DNA from: Adiantum capillus-veneris
Lineage: Eukaryota; Streptophyta; Polypodiopsida; Polypodiales; Pteridaceae
Length of the DNA stretch: 64,000 bases
Direction of reading: 5' to 3'
Assembly: GCA_014529385.2 (NCBI GenBank)
Contig: CM043944.1
Location: 80,630,384-80,694,383, forward strand
Part shown: in pieces, positions 44,791 through 56,549 of the stretch
How the letters are laid out: every line of letters begins with the position of its first letter
Position numbering within the stretch: the first letter of the stretch is position 1
Made by a program: the position numbers and the translations under genes
The notes under the pieces: generated by a model
What the model was told of the DNA's origin: nothing
Database searches by the model: none
The model's input: the letters and a program-made list of their open reading frames with translations, nothing else

Positions 44791-45428
44791 AAACATCTCT
44801 TCTGTGTCAAATATGTGCCGTAAACTAGAAAGCATAGCGGGGCTGAGAGCATTGGAGACGGGAGGGCACCACGTGCCAATGGAAAAGAATAGACTGAACA
44901 AACTTTGAGCACTTCAGAACAAGAGAGAGTTGAAGTGGGGGCAAACAGCCTTTGAGAGAGATGCAGTTCCACCAGGAGCAAACCGGAACCATCAAAAGCC
45001 ACCAGCGGTGAGCATCACCCGCCAACTGGTAGAACTTGATAGCAACATGCAATGGAAAGACAGAAGGAAAAGAGCTATCTGTGACAAAGATGAGAGAGAA
45101 GAGGCAACCGACATCAACAAGAAACTGCAAGATGATGCCACAAGAATCAAGATGCACAACAGAAGTCACAAGCTAAACTGACGTGGCAAACACAGTAGAT
45201 CTGACCAACTTGCTGACAACTACCAAGGGGCCTAAACACTAACAAAAGAAGAAGACCAACTTACTAAAGACGGCCAAGGGGCCTAAAACCCAAAAGGGGT
45301 TAGGATTCCTACCAACTTGCAGATCCGAGCCGAGGAGCCTCGACACTAAAAGTACCAAGCAGCAGGACAAACTCACGCAAAGCTGATAACGTGGCCGACT
45401 GTACGAACAGGCCCAAAAATTCCAATGA
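44791..45428. other. Unassigned stretch
   Basis: Possibly an upstream remnant of the L1 fragment. The phrases ACCAACTTGC...CCAAGGGGCCTAAA repeat around 45209-45300. No convincing protein was found. Confidence 0.4.
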
Positions 45429-45696
45429 TTGATGTACGAATTTTCTCAAATTTTACTGACAGCTTTTGGGATGCCAGATTTTGGTCCTGAAGCTTTTAGA
45501 AGTACTGCTTTTCATCTAACTCTTTTTTGGGAGAGGCCAAGGGTCTTTAAATATGTATACAGGGTTCTCACTTTGGCATTCCACCTTATGGGGAAGTACA
45601 GCAGAGTCCAAGAATTTGTACCTTGTTGGAGCAATATAAAGAACTACTGTAAGGGACGCCAAGGTTTGGGGTCACCACCACTCCGTGCCATGTGGA

Positions 45697-45724
<28 letters not shown>
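45429..45724. other. Faint LTR-like fragment and microsatellite
   Basis: The phrase TATAAAGAA followed by AAGGGACGCCAA and TTTGGGG (about 45638-45675) recurs near the 3' side of the large LTRs at 48490-48520 and 56365-56395. This may be a divergent scrap of that LTR family. A (CT)n run follows at 45699-45724. Confidence 0.4.
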
Positions 45725-45728
<4 letters not shown>

Positions 45729-46160
45729 ACATCCTTTGGAAACTTTGAACATTGCATCTTACCCAAAAATCAACCTTCACAAACATGCTTCTAAGGTGCT
45801 TCAAGAGGTGGCAAAGAAGCAACCATCTCAAATTCCTACAAACGTGGCAAACTGGAAAAATTTAGATGCCTTGAACGTGCATGCCAAAGTTCTGCATCTG
45901 AAGCAGCCTTTGAACCCAAAACTGCATTTACAAAAATTCTACCTATACTTCTCGTACACAGTGAGCTTATACTACCCACGACACAAAATTCCAGATGCAA
46001 ACTACTTTATCACCAAAACTCGGGCCATGAACTTTACGTCTGTCATCCACAAATTTGATAATAAGACCAAGTCTATCAAGTCCAAATACATACAAAAGGT
46101 TCCTTTTGATCCCTCGTACACAAAGTGTTTCAAAAAGTGTCATAAAATCTAATATATAAC
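45725..46160 (-). pseudogene. Antisense fragment of a Copia A/B-type element
   Basis: The minus strand reads GIKRNLLYVFGLDRLGL and IIKFVDDRRKVHGPSFGDK, matching the PGIKKNLLS...KFVDDRCTVHDL block of Copia A and B after the protease. It then runs into pre-integrase sequence. The fragment abuts Gypsy gag sequence, so one of the two is truncated there. Confidence 0.82.
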
Positions 46161-46172
46161 CAACCCAAATGA

Positions 46173-46977
46173 TTGTCTCAACCATCTTCCTCTAATCCTT
46201 CGGAAAAGAACTCTCAAAATGAATCTAAGGGTAAAGCTAAAACACTTGCTAAACCTAACCTCGCTCCTGATGAAAAAGTCGCAGAAGGAATTGTAGGAGG
46301 ATACATAACGGCAGAAGAAAAATTCATTATGCTAAGGAAGGTCGTTGTTATCAATGTCACGTCAAGGGTCACATTAAAGCGGCTTGTCCTAAGACAGCAG
46401 CCCCACCTAAAGAACCTAAGGCAGCCACAGCAACTACAAGCACTTTAATGAACCAAGTTAAATCTTCTCATGTCTCTAACACACACATTGATGAGTCTCT
46501 CATGAAGTGTCATGGTGATGTAAAGGGTCAACGTTTTATCATATTGTTTGATCCAGGTAGTATGCATGATGTGATTAGTGCCTCTTGTTGAGAGAGCCCG
46601 CCTAGAGGTTAGTCAGATATCTCCTCTCGAGGTCTCTGGCTTCACTCACGGTATGGACTCTCTCATCACGAAAGAATGCCTTTATGTGTTGTTTATAGTT
46701 CAACAAGCTGCTTTCCGCAGGAAATTTCTCGTGTCTCCTCTTTCAGGATGTGATATGCTTTTGGACATTAGGTGGTTTCGTGAGCATAACCCTCTCATTG
46801 ATTGGAAGGCCAACACTCTCACATTAAATGCCAAGAGTGACTCTCCCATGATCATTCGTGCTGAGCAAGGTCTGCATTCTTTGCCTCTCATTTCTCATGT
46901 GCAGGTAAAGCGTGAATTACGACGAGGAGCAAAAGCGGCATTCATCTATGTGCTCCAGTTTTCCAGAGTATTCACGC
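46173..46977 (+). pseudogene. Gypsy gag zinc knuckle and aspartic protease
   Basis: A Lys-rich linker (KGKAKTLAKPNLAPDEK) precedes a CX2CX4HX4C knuckle, CYQCHVKGHIKAAC (about 46344-46388, in a different frame from the start). The protease follows: RFIILFDPGSMHDVIS (about 46532-46580), where the active-site Ser of D-S/T-G is Pro. The flap and C-terminal block GCDMLLDIRWFREHNPLIDW is near 46750. Frame changes occur near 46330 and 46590. The reading is cut at 46977 by an LTR. Confidence 0.8.
46973..46977 (+). repeat. Imperfect target duplication CACGC, left copy
   Basis: CACGC precedes the LTR at 46978. CAGGC follows the other LTR end at 58059-58063 (4 of 5 match). Confidence 0.65.
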
Positions 46978-48691
46978 TGTCACGAGGACGTGGCAACTGC
47001 TAACCTTAGTTGTTGGTTTCTTTCCAATAATTTTTGTTTAATTTTTGAGACCCTCTTTTTGAAGTTGCAAATGGTCGGACATTGTATGGCCAATGTGAAT
47101 AGTAGTTTCACCCGCAAACGGAAAGTTGGTCGGCACTGGAATTCGTACAGTAAGAGGATTTCTAGGCTCAGTTCAAGGTCGTGTAGGTCCCCCCATCGCA
47201 CTTAGCAAGTTGGTGGATACTAGGAAGTGAACTCGATAAAGGCCTAAAGTCAAGGTGTGATTACCAAAAGAAAGTATCCGACAGTTGGGTCACATTGCAC
47301 TTTTGGATGCGGTCCCAATGAGGATAGATGGTCAGATGACCAGTGGGAGCCCAACGGAAGCATCTCCTAAAATTTAGGGAACTGCTATTTTGGGCCATGA
47401 AATGTGTTCGCGTCATTACCTCCGGTATGACAAGGGGAACATTTTATTACTTTGCTGCAAAGTCAACTGATGCACCAGTTGAGAGATTTTTAAGCGGGAA
47501 GCCCAATGCGGAAAATTGCATGTATGAGCGCCAAGTGGCACTTTTTGGCCAATTTACCTGTTTGGAACAACAAAACTCGTAACTGACTTTTTGGAGCAGT
47601 TTTGGAGGCTGATAACTCTGATTTTCAGCCATTTCTCTCCATTTTTGAGCTTCCCATGACTTTACCTAGGACCAAGGAGCTCATTTTCAACATTGGAAGG
47701 CATCAGATGTGTGTTTGCAAGGTTGTTTTGCTGCGTTTTCAGCGATATGCAGGTTTTAGCAGCCATGGAAATCTTCCCCTTTTTGCATCTATTTGTTCAC
47801 AGATGCATTACTGGTCAAGGGCAGCAGAGGGGGCGCTCGATTTATGCTGGGGGGATGCTTCATTGAGAACCTGTCTCACAGGTTAAGAGCTATGGAGTGC
47901 TTTCTTTCCCTCCCATGTACAGTGTGGTGCTAGGAGTGATAACCTGCACACTACACACTGCTCTCTCTCTCCCCTACGTCCAGTTATGTGATGCCCCACA
48001 GGAGGACTCTTCATTTGACTGATGTACAACTGTGTGGTTTCATGCTTTTGTGCTGAGGCAAGAGCCTCCTTGAGCAGGAACAGGGGTAGCTAACTGCTAC
48101 TCCAAAGCAGGCACCGATAAGGGTCATAACCTCACCGTACACGTGCGTTTTCAGCGCTGTGTATGCGCTGTAAATTGACTGTTTTTCAGCCATACGGACG
48201 CCAGAACCATTGGGAATAGTGCCCCACTGGCAGAGGACAGTTAGGGGACTAGTTGGGGCTGAAAACAGGGCAAAAACAAGTAAATACAACGTGCTGAATT
48301 TACTGTTTTTGGGCAGGAATCAGAGGGTTTATGCCAGTGGAAGAGAGTTCCAGCAGGGGAATTGGTTTCGCGCAAGTTTTGGGGCTGTTATGCTGCCGAA
48401 ATTTGGCCAAAACAGGTGGTATCTAGTTGGATATAGACAAAGGATTCCCAGGACTCTACTTTGTAAATTTACCCTCTCAAAGTATAAAGAAATACCGAAA
48501 GGGACGCCAAATTTGGGGCCTACAGGTTGTCGACGTCTGCTCGGAGCATTCTAGCTTCCGAGCCGTGTGTGTGCATAAGTGTTAATTCTCGTCTCGCAGG
48601 TTCCCTTTGCACGTTCTCTATCTATGTGTGTCTAAAGTAAAGAATTTCGGATGAAAGCCAACGCCTACCGCCCCACCACGGGCCGGTTTCA
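46978..48691 (+). repeat. 5' LTR of the LARD-like element (1714 bp)
   Basis: TGTCACGAGGACGTGG to GGGCCGGTTTCA. It is collinear with 54859-56549 plus 58038-58058. Confidence 0.87.
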
Positions 48692-48709
48692 AGGTTCCAT
48701 TGCCGGGAT
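48692..48709 (+). other. Primer-binding site, tRNA-Glu type
   Basis: AGGTTCCATTGCCGGGAT immediately follows the LTR. The complement of the plant tRNA-Glu 3' end (…CCCGGCAACGGAACCA) is TGGTTCCGTTGCCGGGAA, so about 15 of 18 positions agree. This tRNA sequence is recalled from general knowledge. Confidence 0.65.
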
Positions 48710-49195
48710 ATCAATCACTTTTTCCTCAAAGAATGAGCCTCGGTTGTTTTGGGTAAAGACACAGAGTACAGGAACGCGGGATTACACTATGGCCGACAAA
48801 GGGAAGGGCATTATGGAAGAGGGTTCCTCTTCATAGGACAGATAAGAAATTCCACATGCTCGCCCTGCCAAAAAGTGGTCAAATTAGGGCTGATTTTTTG
48901 CTGCGTTTTTAGGGTTTGCAAGTATGAACCAAGAGGAGATAGGGAGAGGTCTCATGGTGGTAGATTGGCCACTAGATCTCCTGCGGGAGTGATGTGGGTC
49001 TGCCAGGTGACACGCTGCTTGCTGATTCTCTGAGGCGATTGCTTGGATTCTATGACGCATTGGCAAATCATCTTGAAATTTGAGCTTGCTTGGTCGTGGG
49101 CGGTACGTCAGTGTTGTGGAATTATGCTCGTTTGCAAAGGCAAGAGCCTCTTGCACAGGTAAAAAGTTAAGGGACAGGTTGCAAGATGCTATGTG
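48710..49195 (+). other. Interior of the LARD-like element, left part
   Basis: It has only short frames. The first ATG after the primer site gives MADKGKGIMEEGSSS and a stop (about 48790-48837). No gag motif is seen. Ends with ATGTG (49191-49195), the left target duplication of the Copia E insertion. Confidence 0.55.
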
Positions 49196-49474
49196 TGTGG
49201 GGGAAGCAGGAGAGAGAGCCCACTTGCTGTCCTATGCAATGAGAGTGAAAGAGAAGGGGAGATTGGCGCAGAAAGAGCACACGCAGAGAAAAACGTGAGA
49301 GAGAGAGAGAGCTCGTAGAATTTTTGGGAAAAGCCACGCTATGTCTTTTGGGCTTCACATTTGAGTATATGAGTAAGTGACTAGGGGGCCATTCACACTT
49401 GGGCCCCCTCACTTATAAGTCTTTTAACTTATAAGTTAGTAAATACAAGGCACTTAGGCCTTTATTCCCTAACA
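49196..49474 (-). repeat. 3' LTR of Copia E (left in window)
   Basis: Plus strand TGTGGGGGAAGCAGG to TTCCCTAACA. Confidence 0.95.
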
Positions 49475-49553
49475 ACCTCCCACCTATAGGCAATGTACCT
49501 TGGGAGATCAAAGAATCAGCTAACTATGATACAACAGCTGATCATGCACTTAC

Positions 49554-50042
49554 TCATCCAACACCCATCATCTGACGGCAATATGCAAACCGCTCTGCTG
49601 GAAGACTCTTGGTCAAAAGATCTGCAGGGTTGTCATCTGTGTGCACCTTGACAAGTGTAATGCTCTTGTCATCAAGCACACTCCTGATAAAATGATACTT
49701 CACCTCTATGTGCTTTGTCTTGGCATGAAAAACAGGATTCCTTGCAAGCATAATAGCACTCTGACTATCACAGTGTAGCACAGGAACCGGTGACTTAATG
49801 CCAAGCTCTTCTACCAAACGCATGAGCCACAAAGCTTCTTTGCATGCCTCAGTGGCAGCCACATACTCAGCCTCAGTGGTAGACAAAGCAACACATTTTT
49901 GCAGTCTAGAAATCCAAGAAACTGCACCTCCTGTGAATGTAAACACATATCCAGAGGTAGACTTCCTGCAATCTGGATGTCCAGCAAAATCTGCATCTGT
50001 AAAGCCATGCACAGATGTCTCACTCTTCCCAAACAAATGCAC
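49554..50042 (-). pseudogene. Copia E RNase H
   Basis: The minus strand reads GFTDADFAGHPDCRKSTSGY, FTGGAVSWISRLQKC, LSTTEAEYVAATEACKEALW, CDSQSAIMLARNPVFHAKTK and NPADLLTKSLPAE, ending at the natural stop. It carries the Asp/Glu/Asp catalytic residues of the domain that removes RNA from the hybrid. A frameshift near 50040 separates it from the reverse transcriptase frame. The pattern is that of Tnt1-like elements. Confidence 0.93.
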
Positions 50043-51811
50043 AAGTCTTTAGTGCCTTTCAAGTATCTCAAGATACACTTCACTGCTTCCCAATGCTTTT
50101 TGCCAGGATTGCTCATGTACCTGCTTACCACTCCCACCGCAAATGCAATGTCCGGACGTGTAGCAACCATAGCATACATCAAACTGCCAACGGCTGATGC
50201 ATAAGGAATCTTGGCCATTTCAGCCCGCATATCATCTGTGTTTGGGCAGTCATGTGCAGTCAGTTTTACATATGGAGGCAGCGGAGTACCAAGTGCCTTT
50301 CCCCCATCCATATGAAAACGATGTAGCACCTTATTAACATAATCTCGTTGAGATAGATACAGACGCCTGTTATGTCTATCTCGAGAGATACGCATGCCCA
50401 AAATATGATTAGCATCACCAAGATCCTTCATGTCAAAGCGATTCTTTAAGCTTTGCTGTAATGCATCCAACTCCGTGACATTTTTACCCGCAATAAGCAT
50501 GTCATCAACATACAAAATCAGCAATAGAAGAGATCCATCACTTGCCGTTTTGATATACAAACAGTGATCAGAATTACTTCTTTTGTATCCTTGAGACCTC
50601 ATGAATGTATCAAACTTGTGATACCATGCACGGGGAGACTGTTTCAAACCATACAAACTCTTCAAGAGTCTACATACTTTCTTCTCTTGCCCCTTTGACA
50701 CAAAACCTTCTGGCTGCATCATATAGATCATCTCAAGCAAATCGCCATGCAAAAACGCTGTTTTGACATCCATTTGCTTTAACTCCATATCTTCAGAAGC
50801 AACCAGGCCTAAAATAAGACGTAATGTGGCAAGCTTTACAACAGGAGAAAAAATCTCATCAAAATCCACACCATGCTTTTGCTTGTACCCTTCAGCAACC
50901 AAACGTGCCTTGTACTTAGAAGAAGCATCAGATGTGACCTTGGTCTTGTAAACCCATTTACATGGCAAAGCCTTATGCCCTTTAGGCAAATCAACCAAGT
51001 CCCATGTATGGTTTTTCTCCAAAGACTGCATTTCCGAAACCATTGCTTTGAACCATTTCTTACTATCTTCCCGTTGCATAGCCTCTTTATAGCAAGACGG
51101 CTCACCACAATCAGTAAGCATGACATAGTCCAAAGACGGTTCATATCTATCGGGGGGCCTTGTCACCCGAGTAGACCTACGCACCCAATGATCCATAACA
51201 GGTGGATTTTCAGCCTGTAAACCATCAAAAACAGCAGGCTGTTCAGCCGGTTGCATCGCAACAACGGGCGGTCTAGGAGCATCAACCTGTTCCTCTACCT
51301 GTGGTGCATCAATGGCAACTTGTTGGGGCTGATTTTCAGTAGCTAATGGCTGATTTTCAGCACCATTTTCAGCATGTAAAGGCTGCTGAACATTGGGCCT
51401 TCTTGGCTGTCCATATGTAACATCTTCACGAAAAACAACCCGGCGCACTTCCTCGACCTTTGTGGGCTGTTTGTGCATGCAATTCTCATTGAAGATGACA
51501 TCATTGCTGCGTATGATTTTCCGTAATGCGGGATCCCATAATCTATACCCCATTTCACCATCCTCACCATATCCTAGGAAAATGCATTTATGAGACTTTG
51601 GTTCTAATTTGGTGCGCAGTTCACTCCGGATGTGAACATAGGCCTCACAACCAAACACTCTTAAATGTGCATATGAGGGTGGCTTGCCAGACCACACCTC
51701 CTCAGGCACCTTTCCACCCAAAGCCTTGCTAGGTGAGCGATTAATCAAGTGAATAGCTGTTTGCACAGCTTCTGCCCAAAAAACATGAGGTAATGCAGCA
51801 TGTGACAGCAT
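50043..51811 (-). pseudogene. Copia E integrase C-terminus and reverse transcriptase
   Basis: The open frame spans the integrase end ([33 protein letters not shown]), a Pro/Gln-rich linker (about 51250-51400) and the reverse transcriptase. The reverse transcriptase shows [55 protein letters not shown] and the catalytic LYVDDMLIAG. It continues with SAVGSLMYAMVATRPDI. All reverse transcriptase motifs are intact. It is preceded by a stop at 51821-51823 and ends in the frameshift near 50040. Confidence 0.93.
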
Positions 51812-51820
51812 ACTCCGAAC

Positions 51821-52060
51821 TTACTCTTGTATAGTCCGGTTCAACCTCTCTGCAACTCCATTCTGAGAGGGATTAGAAGGAGCCGTGAGCTCTCTTTTAA
51901 TACCTTTAGTAGCACAAAAGTCAATAAATGCTTTTGATACATACTCCCCCCCATTGTCTGAGCGCAAAGACCTAAGCTTCTTGTCAGTTTGATTCTCAAC
52001 AAACGCAAGAAACTTCTTGAAAGTATCCAAAACATCGCTTTTAGCACGTATTGGATACAC
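51821..52060 (-). pseudogene. Copia E integrase core segment
   Basis: The frame lies between two premature stops (52061-52063 TAG, 51821-51823 TAA). It reads SLRSDNGGEYVSKAF with the second catalytic Asp, and NGVAERLNRTIQE with the catalytic Glu. It continues the frame of the preceding segment, so each stop is a point-type lesion, not a rearrangement. Confidence 0.92.
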
Positions 52061-53668
52061 CTACACCTTACGTGTAGCATCATCGATAAACGAGACAAAA
52101 TATTTCTTTCCCCCTAAAGACAACTGTGGCATTTCACATACATCGGAATACACTAAGTCTAACCTGTCAGACTTCAAAGAAAGAGACCTTTTGTGCGGTG
52201 TTTGACTGTGCTTACCATAAATACAGTGCTCACAATGAGAAAAATCAGCATACCTCAAACACGGCAAATAACCACAACGAGACAGAGTTTCCATTCCTCT
52301 TTTACTCATGTGTCCCAACCGGCCATGCCACAAAGAAACACTTGGCTGCTCGGTTACGGCGACAAAATGGTCACGCACACTAGATACATGCAAAGGATAC
52401 AAAGTGTCCGATTTACAACCCTTGGCTACAATCCGGGCCCCTTTACAAATTTTCCACTTGCTATCACCAAAGGTGGTGTGATAGCCTGCATCATCTAGCT
52501 GCCCTGTACTAATCAAACTCTTCTTGAGTTGTGGCAAATGGCGCACTTTGTGCAAAACAAAAGTCATACCATCAGCAAAGGAAAACTGGACACTGCCAAT
52601 ACCTGCAATGTCACATGCATAGTTATCTCCCAAATAAACAGTGCCCTGCACCTCACCTGAGTACTGTGTAAACCAATCCCTATGAGGTGTTACATGAAAG
52701 GAGGCACCTGAATCAAGAATCCAAGTATGCATATCCACATCAGAACCCATAGCAAGGGTATGTGCATCCACAGAAGAGGCATTGCGTACGTCAGTGTTGC
52801 TGTCACTATCACAACTACTAGCAACATTGATTTCCTCAATCAACACAGTGCTCTTCTTGGCATTTCCCTTGTCCTTTGCATCAGTTTCAGCACCCTTGTT
52901 CTTCTCTTTCTTCCACTCATAGCATTCCCGTTTATAATGCCCTTTCTTTCCACAATGATGACACACAACATCTTTCCTACGAGATTTGTTGCGTGCCCTG
53001 TCCTTACTGTCAGATTTCTCCCTCTGTTGAGACCTGCCTCTCAAGTGCAATGCATTAGAAGACCCACCTGTGGTGTTCTTCCTGTTCATCTCTTCCATCA
53101 AGAGAGAACTCTCTACATCTGCATACTTAAGTGACGCACTTGAGTTACTAAGAGCTGTCCGGAATACATCCCAACTCTCGGGCAATGTGCATAGCAGAAA
53201 AGTAGCTTTGAACTCCTCATCAATCGTGAATTTCAGCTCTGTCAGTTGGCTGAAAATAGAATTGAATTCATTGAGGTGCACTGACATGTGCGTACCCTCC
53301 TTCATGCGGAGATCCATAAGCTTCTTAAGCCAATACACTTTACTGGCAGCACTCTGCTGTGCATACAACTCGTCTAAACGCTTCCACATGCCCCATGCTG
53401 TCTGCTCATTCTCTACATTGAAGAGTAAATTGTCAGACACCGAAAGCATGATCGTGGAGCGAGCCAACTCGTCCACTTCTTCCCATTCTTCAACCTCCAT
53501 ATCAACCGGTTTCACACCCTGTAACTTAATAGGTTTCGCATGTTTCTTCTGCAACATCACATTATAACATTGCTTCTTCCATATAGCAAAGTTATGCGCA
53601 CCTTCAAGCTTGCGAATGTGCAACAAATTGCCACTTTCACTGCTAGAAGCCATTCTGAGTGATTGCAA
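52061..53668 (-). pseudogene. Copia E gag, protease and integrase N-terminus
   Basis: A 535-codon open frame begins at ATG 53666-53668 or the inner ATG (MASSSESGNLLHIRKLEG). It contains gag (VYWLKKLMDLRMKEGTHMS), the CCHC knuckle CHHCGKKGHYKREC (near 52940), the protease WILDSGASFHVTPHRDWF with an intact DSG, the His/Cys pre-integrase motif (LWHGRLGHMS ... CEHCIYGKH) and the first integrase Asp block FVSFIDDATRKV. A TAG at 52061-52063 ends the frame early. This is the best-preserved retroelement frame in the window. Confidence 0.94.
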
Positions 53669-54194
53669 ACACTGAAACCCTGTTTTGCCGACCTAAACAC
53701 GCCCAAATGTGCGCAATCGGGCAAAAAACAGCTTGCTGTTACAGAAAAACAGCGAGCAAATTTCACGCGAAATCACCCCAAAACGACGTACATTCACTGC
53801 CAAACCCTTACCAAAGGTTTCCACAAGGTGTATACATCATTTGCTTGCTGAAATTCCCTGTTTTAGGGCAAAAATCAGACCTGTAAACACCTGTTTTGCT
53901 GAATTTTCAGAACCTCGTTGGTGGAAACACCTGTAAGATTGACCTGTGAGACTTGCCCTAATGAAATTGCATCAAATTGACCCCGAAATTGGTCAATTTC
54001 AGCAGAAATAGGCTGCTGTTCGCCAGTTTTTGAAACCCTAATTTTGGGGAAACTGTCACCGGAGGTCGATTCTACACGGTGAGAGGATCCCTTCGCGACA
54101 GAGTTGATCGAAAACGGTTGAATATCCTTCCCGCAGCGAGCAAAAACAGAATTCTGATTTGTGTTGCGAAGATGGCTCTCTTGGAAACCCTAAT
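53669..54194 (-). other. Untranslated leader of Copia E
   Basis: About 0.53 kb between the primer site and gag, without a long minus-strand frame. Confidence 0.75.
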
Positions 54195-54206
54195 GCTCTG
54201 ATACCA
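54195..54206 (-). other. Primer-binding site of Copia E (tRNA-iMet)
   Basis: Plus strand GCTCTGATACCA, read as TGGTATCAGAGC on the minus strand, two bases from the LTR. Confidence 0.92.
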
Positions 54207-54208
54207 TG

Positions 54209-54487
54209 TGTGGGGGAAGCAGGAGAGAGAGCCCACTTGCTGTCCTATGCAATGAGAGTGAAGGAGAAGGGGAGATTGGCGCAGAAAGAGCACACGCAGA
54301 GAAAAACGTGAGAGAGAGAGAGAGCTCGTAGAATTTTTGGGAAAAGCCACGCTATGTCTTTTGGGCTTCACATTTGAGTATATGAGTAAGTGACTAGGGG
54401 GCCATTCACACTTGGGCCCCCTCACTTATAAGTCTTTTAACTTATAAGTTAGTAAATACAAGGCACTTAGGCCTTTATTCCCTAACA
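54209..54487 (-). repeat. 5' LTR of Copia E (right in window)
   Basis: TGTGGGGGAAGCAGG to TTCCCTAACA. One substitution relative to the left copy (GTGAAGG against GTGAAAG). Confidence 0.95.
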
Positions 54488-54492
54488 ATGTG

Positions 54493-54858
54493 GTGTTCAA
54501 GAACTATCCACCTATGCATGCAAAGTGAATGGAAGAGCATGAACTGTCAGAGTCACCAAATGTATTGCAGCTTTACCTTGAGGCCTTTGGGTTACAGCCT
54601 ACGTATGCCCCAACCCAATGTCTGCAAAGGAGGGGTAATGATAGAGCTAGCACATCAAATGTACTCATAGACTCAGTGCAACAGCAGTGTACAGTTTGAC
54701 AAAAGTATGAAGGCCTCATTAAGTCATTTGTACATATGTTTTGACAGTCTTTTTTGCGGATATATGCGATGACAAAAGGGTGCTTACCACACAAGATCAT
54801 CTATGGCATGTATTTATGGTATGCAATCGAGGACGTTTGCGATTTCAAGAGGGGGGTA
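54493..54858 (+). other. Interior of the LARD-like element, right part, with polypurine tract
   Basis: No coding motif was found. Ends in AAGAGGGGGGTA (about 54847-54858), directly before the 3' LTR. Confidence 0.65.
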
Positions 54859-56549
54859 TGTCACGAGGACGTGGCAACTGCTAACCTTAGTTGTTGGTTT
54901 CTTTCAATGATTTTTGTTTAATTTTTGAGACCCTCTTTTTGAAGTTGCAAATGGTCGGACATTGTATGGCCAATGTGAACGGTAGTTTCACCCGCAGACG
55001 GAAAGTTGGTCGGCACTGAAGTTCATATAGTAAGAGGATGTCTAGGCTCAGTTCAAGGTCATGTAGGTCCCCCCGTCGCACTTAGCAAGTTGGTGGATAC
55101 TAGGAAGTGAACTCGATAAAGGCCTAAAGTCAAGGTGTGATTACCAACAGAAAGTATCCGACAGTTAGGCCACATTGCATTTTTGGATGCGGTCCCAATG
55201 AGGATAGATGGTCAGATGACCAGTGGGAGCCCAACGGAAGCCTCTCCTAAAATTTAGGGAACTGCTATTTTGGGCCATGAAATGTATTCGCGTCATTACC
55301 TCCGGTATGACAAGGGGAACATTTTATTACTTTGCTGCAAAGTCAACTGATGCACCAGTTGAGAGATTTTTAAGCGGGAAGCCCAATGCGAAAAATTGCA
55401 TGTATGAGCGCCAAGTGGCACTTTTTGGCCAATTTACCAAGTTTGGAACAACAAAACTCGTAACTGACTTTTTGGAGCAATTTTGGAAGCTGATAACTCT
55501 GATTTTCAGCCATTTCTCTCCATTTTTGAGCTTCCCATGACTTTACCTAGGACCAAGGAGCTCATTTTCAGCATTGGAAGGCATCAGATGCGTGTTTACA
55601 GAGCTGTTTTGCTGCGTTTTCAACGATACGCAGGTTTTGGCAGCCATGGAAATCTTTCCCTTTTTGCATCTATTTGTTCATAGATGCATTACAGGTCAAG
55701 GGTAGCAGAGGGGGCGCTCGATTTATCGCTAGGGGGATGCTTCATTGAGAACCTGTCTCACAGGTTAAGAGCTATGGAGTGCTTTCTTTCCCTCCCATGT
55801 ACACTGTGGTGCTAGGAGTGATGACCTGCACACTACACACTGCTCTCTCTCTCCCCTACGTGCAATTATGTGATGCCCACAAGAGGGCTCTTCATTTGAC
55901 TGATGTACAGCTGTGTGGTTTCATGCTTTTGTGCTGAGGCAAGAGCCTCCTTGAGCAGGAACAGGGGTAGCTAACTGCTACTCCAAAGCAGGCACCGGTA
56001 AGGGTCATAACCTCACCGTATAGGTGCATTTTCAGCGCTGTGTATGTGCTGTAAATTGACTGTTTTTCAGCCATACGGACGCCAGAACCATTGGGAATAG
56101 TGCCCCACTGGCAAAGGACAGTTAGGGGACTGTTTGGGGCTGAAAACAGGGCAAAAACCAGTAAATACAGCGTGCTGAATTTACTATTTTTGGGCAGGAA
56201 TCAGAGGGTTTACGCCAGTGGAAGAGAGTTCCAGTAGGGGAATTGGTTTCGCGCAAGTTTTGGGACTGTTATGCTGCTGAAATTTAGCCAAAACAGGTGG
56301 TATCTAGTTGGATATAGACAAAGGATTCCCAAGACTCTACTTTATAAATTTACCCTCTCAAAGTATAAAGAAATACCGAAAGGGGCGCCGAATTTGGGGT
56401 TTACAGGTTGTCCGCGGCTGCTCGGAGCATTCTAGCTTCCGAGCCGTGTGTGTGCATAAGTGTTAATTCCCATCGCAGGTTCCCTTTGCACGTTCTCTCT
56501 CTGTGTGTGTCTAAAGTAAAGAATTTCGGGTGAAAGCCAACGCCAACCG
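54859..56549 (+). repeat. 3' LTR of the LARD-like element, main part
   Basis: TGTCACGAGGACGTGG to CGCCAACCG. The last 21 bp continue at 58038-58058 after the inserted solo LTR, giving 1712 bp in total. Confidence 0.87.

Larger units (their letters stand above)
49196..54487 (-). mobile_element. Copia E (Tork/Tnt1-like), very young, minus strand
   Basis: LTRs of 279 bp (49196-49474 and 54209-54487) differ at one position by eye. A perfect 5-bp duplication ATGTG flanks the element (49191-49195, 54488-54492). On the minus strand the primer site TGGTATCAGAGC is at 54195-54206 and the polypurine tract is at 49475-49488 (plus-strand ACCTCCCACCTATA). Gag-pol fills 49554-53668 and is collinear with Copia C. 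Two in-frame stops and one frameshift remain, although the LTRs are about 99.6% identical. Confidence 0.97.
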
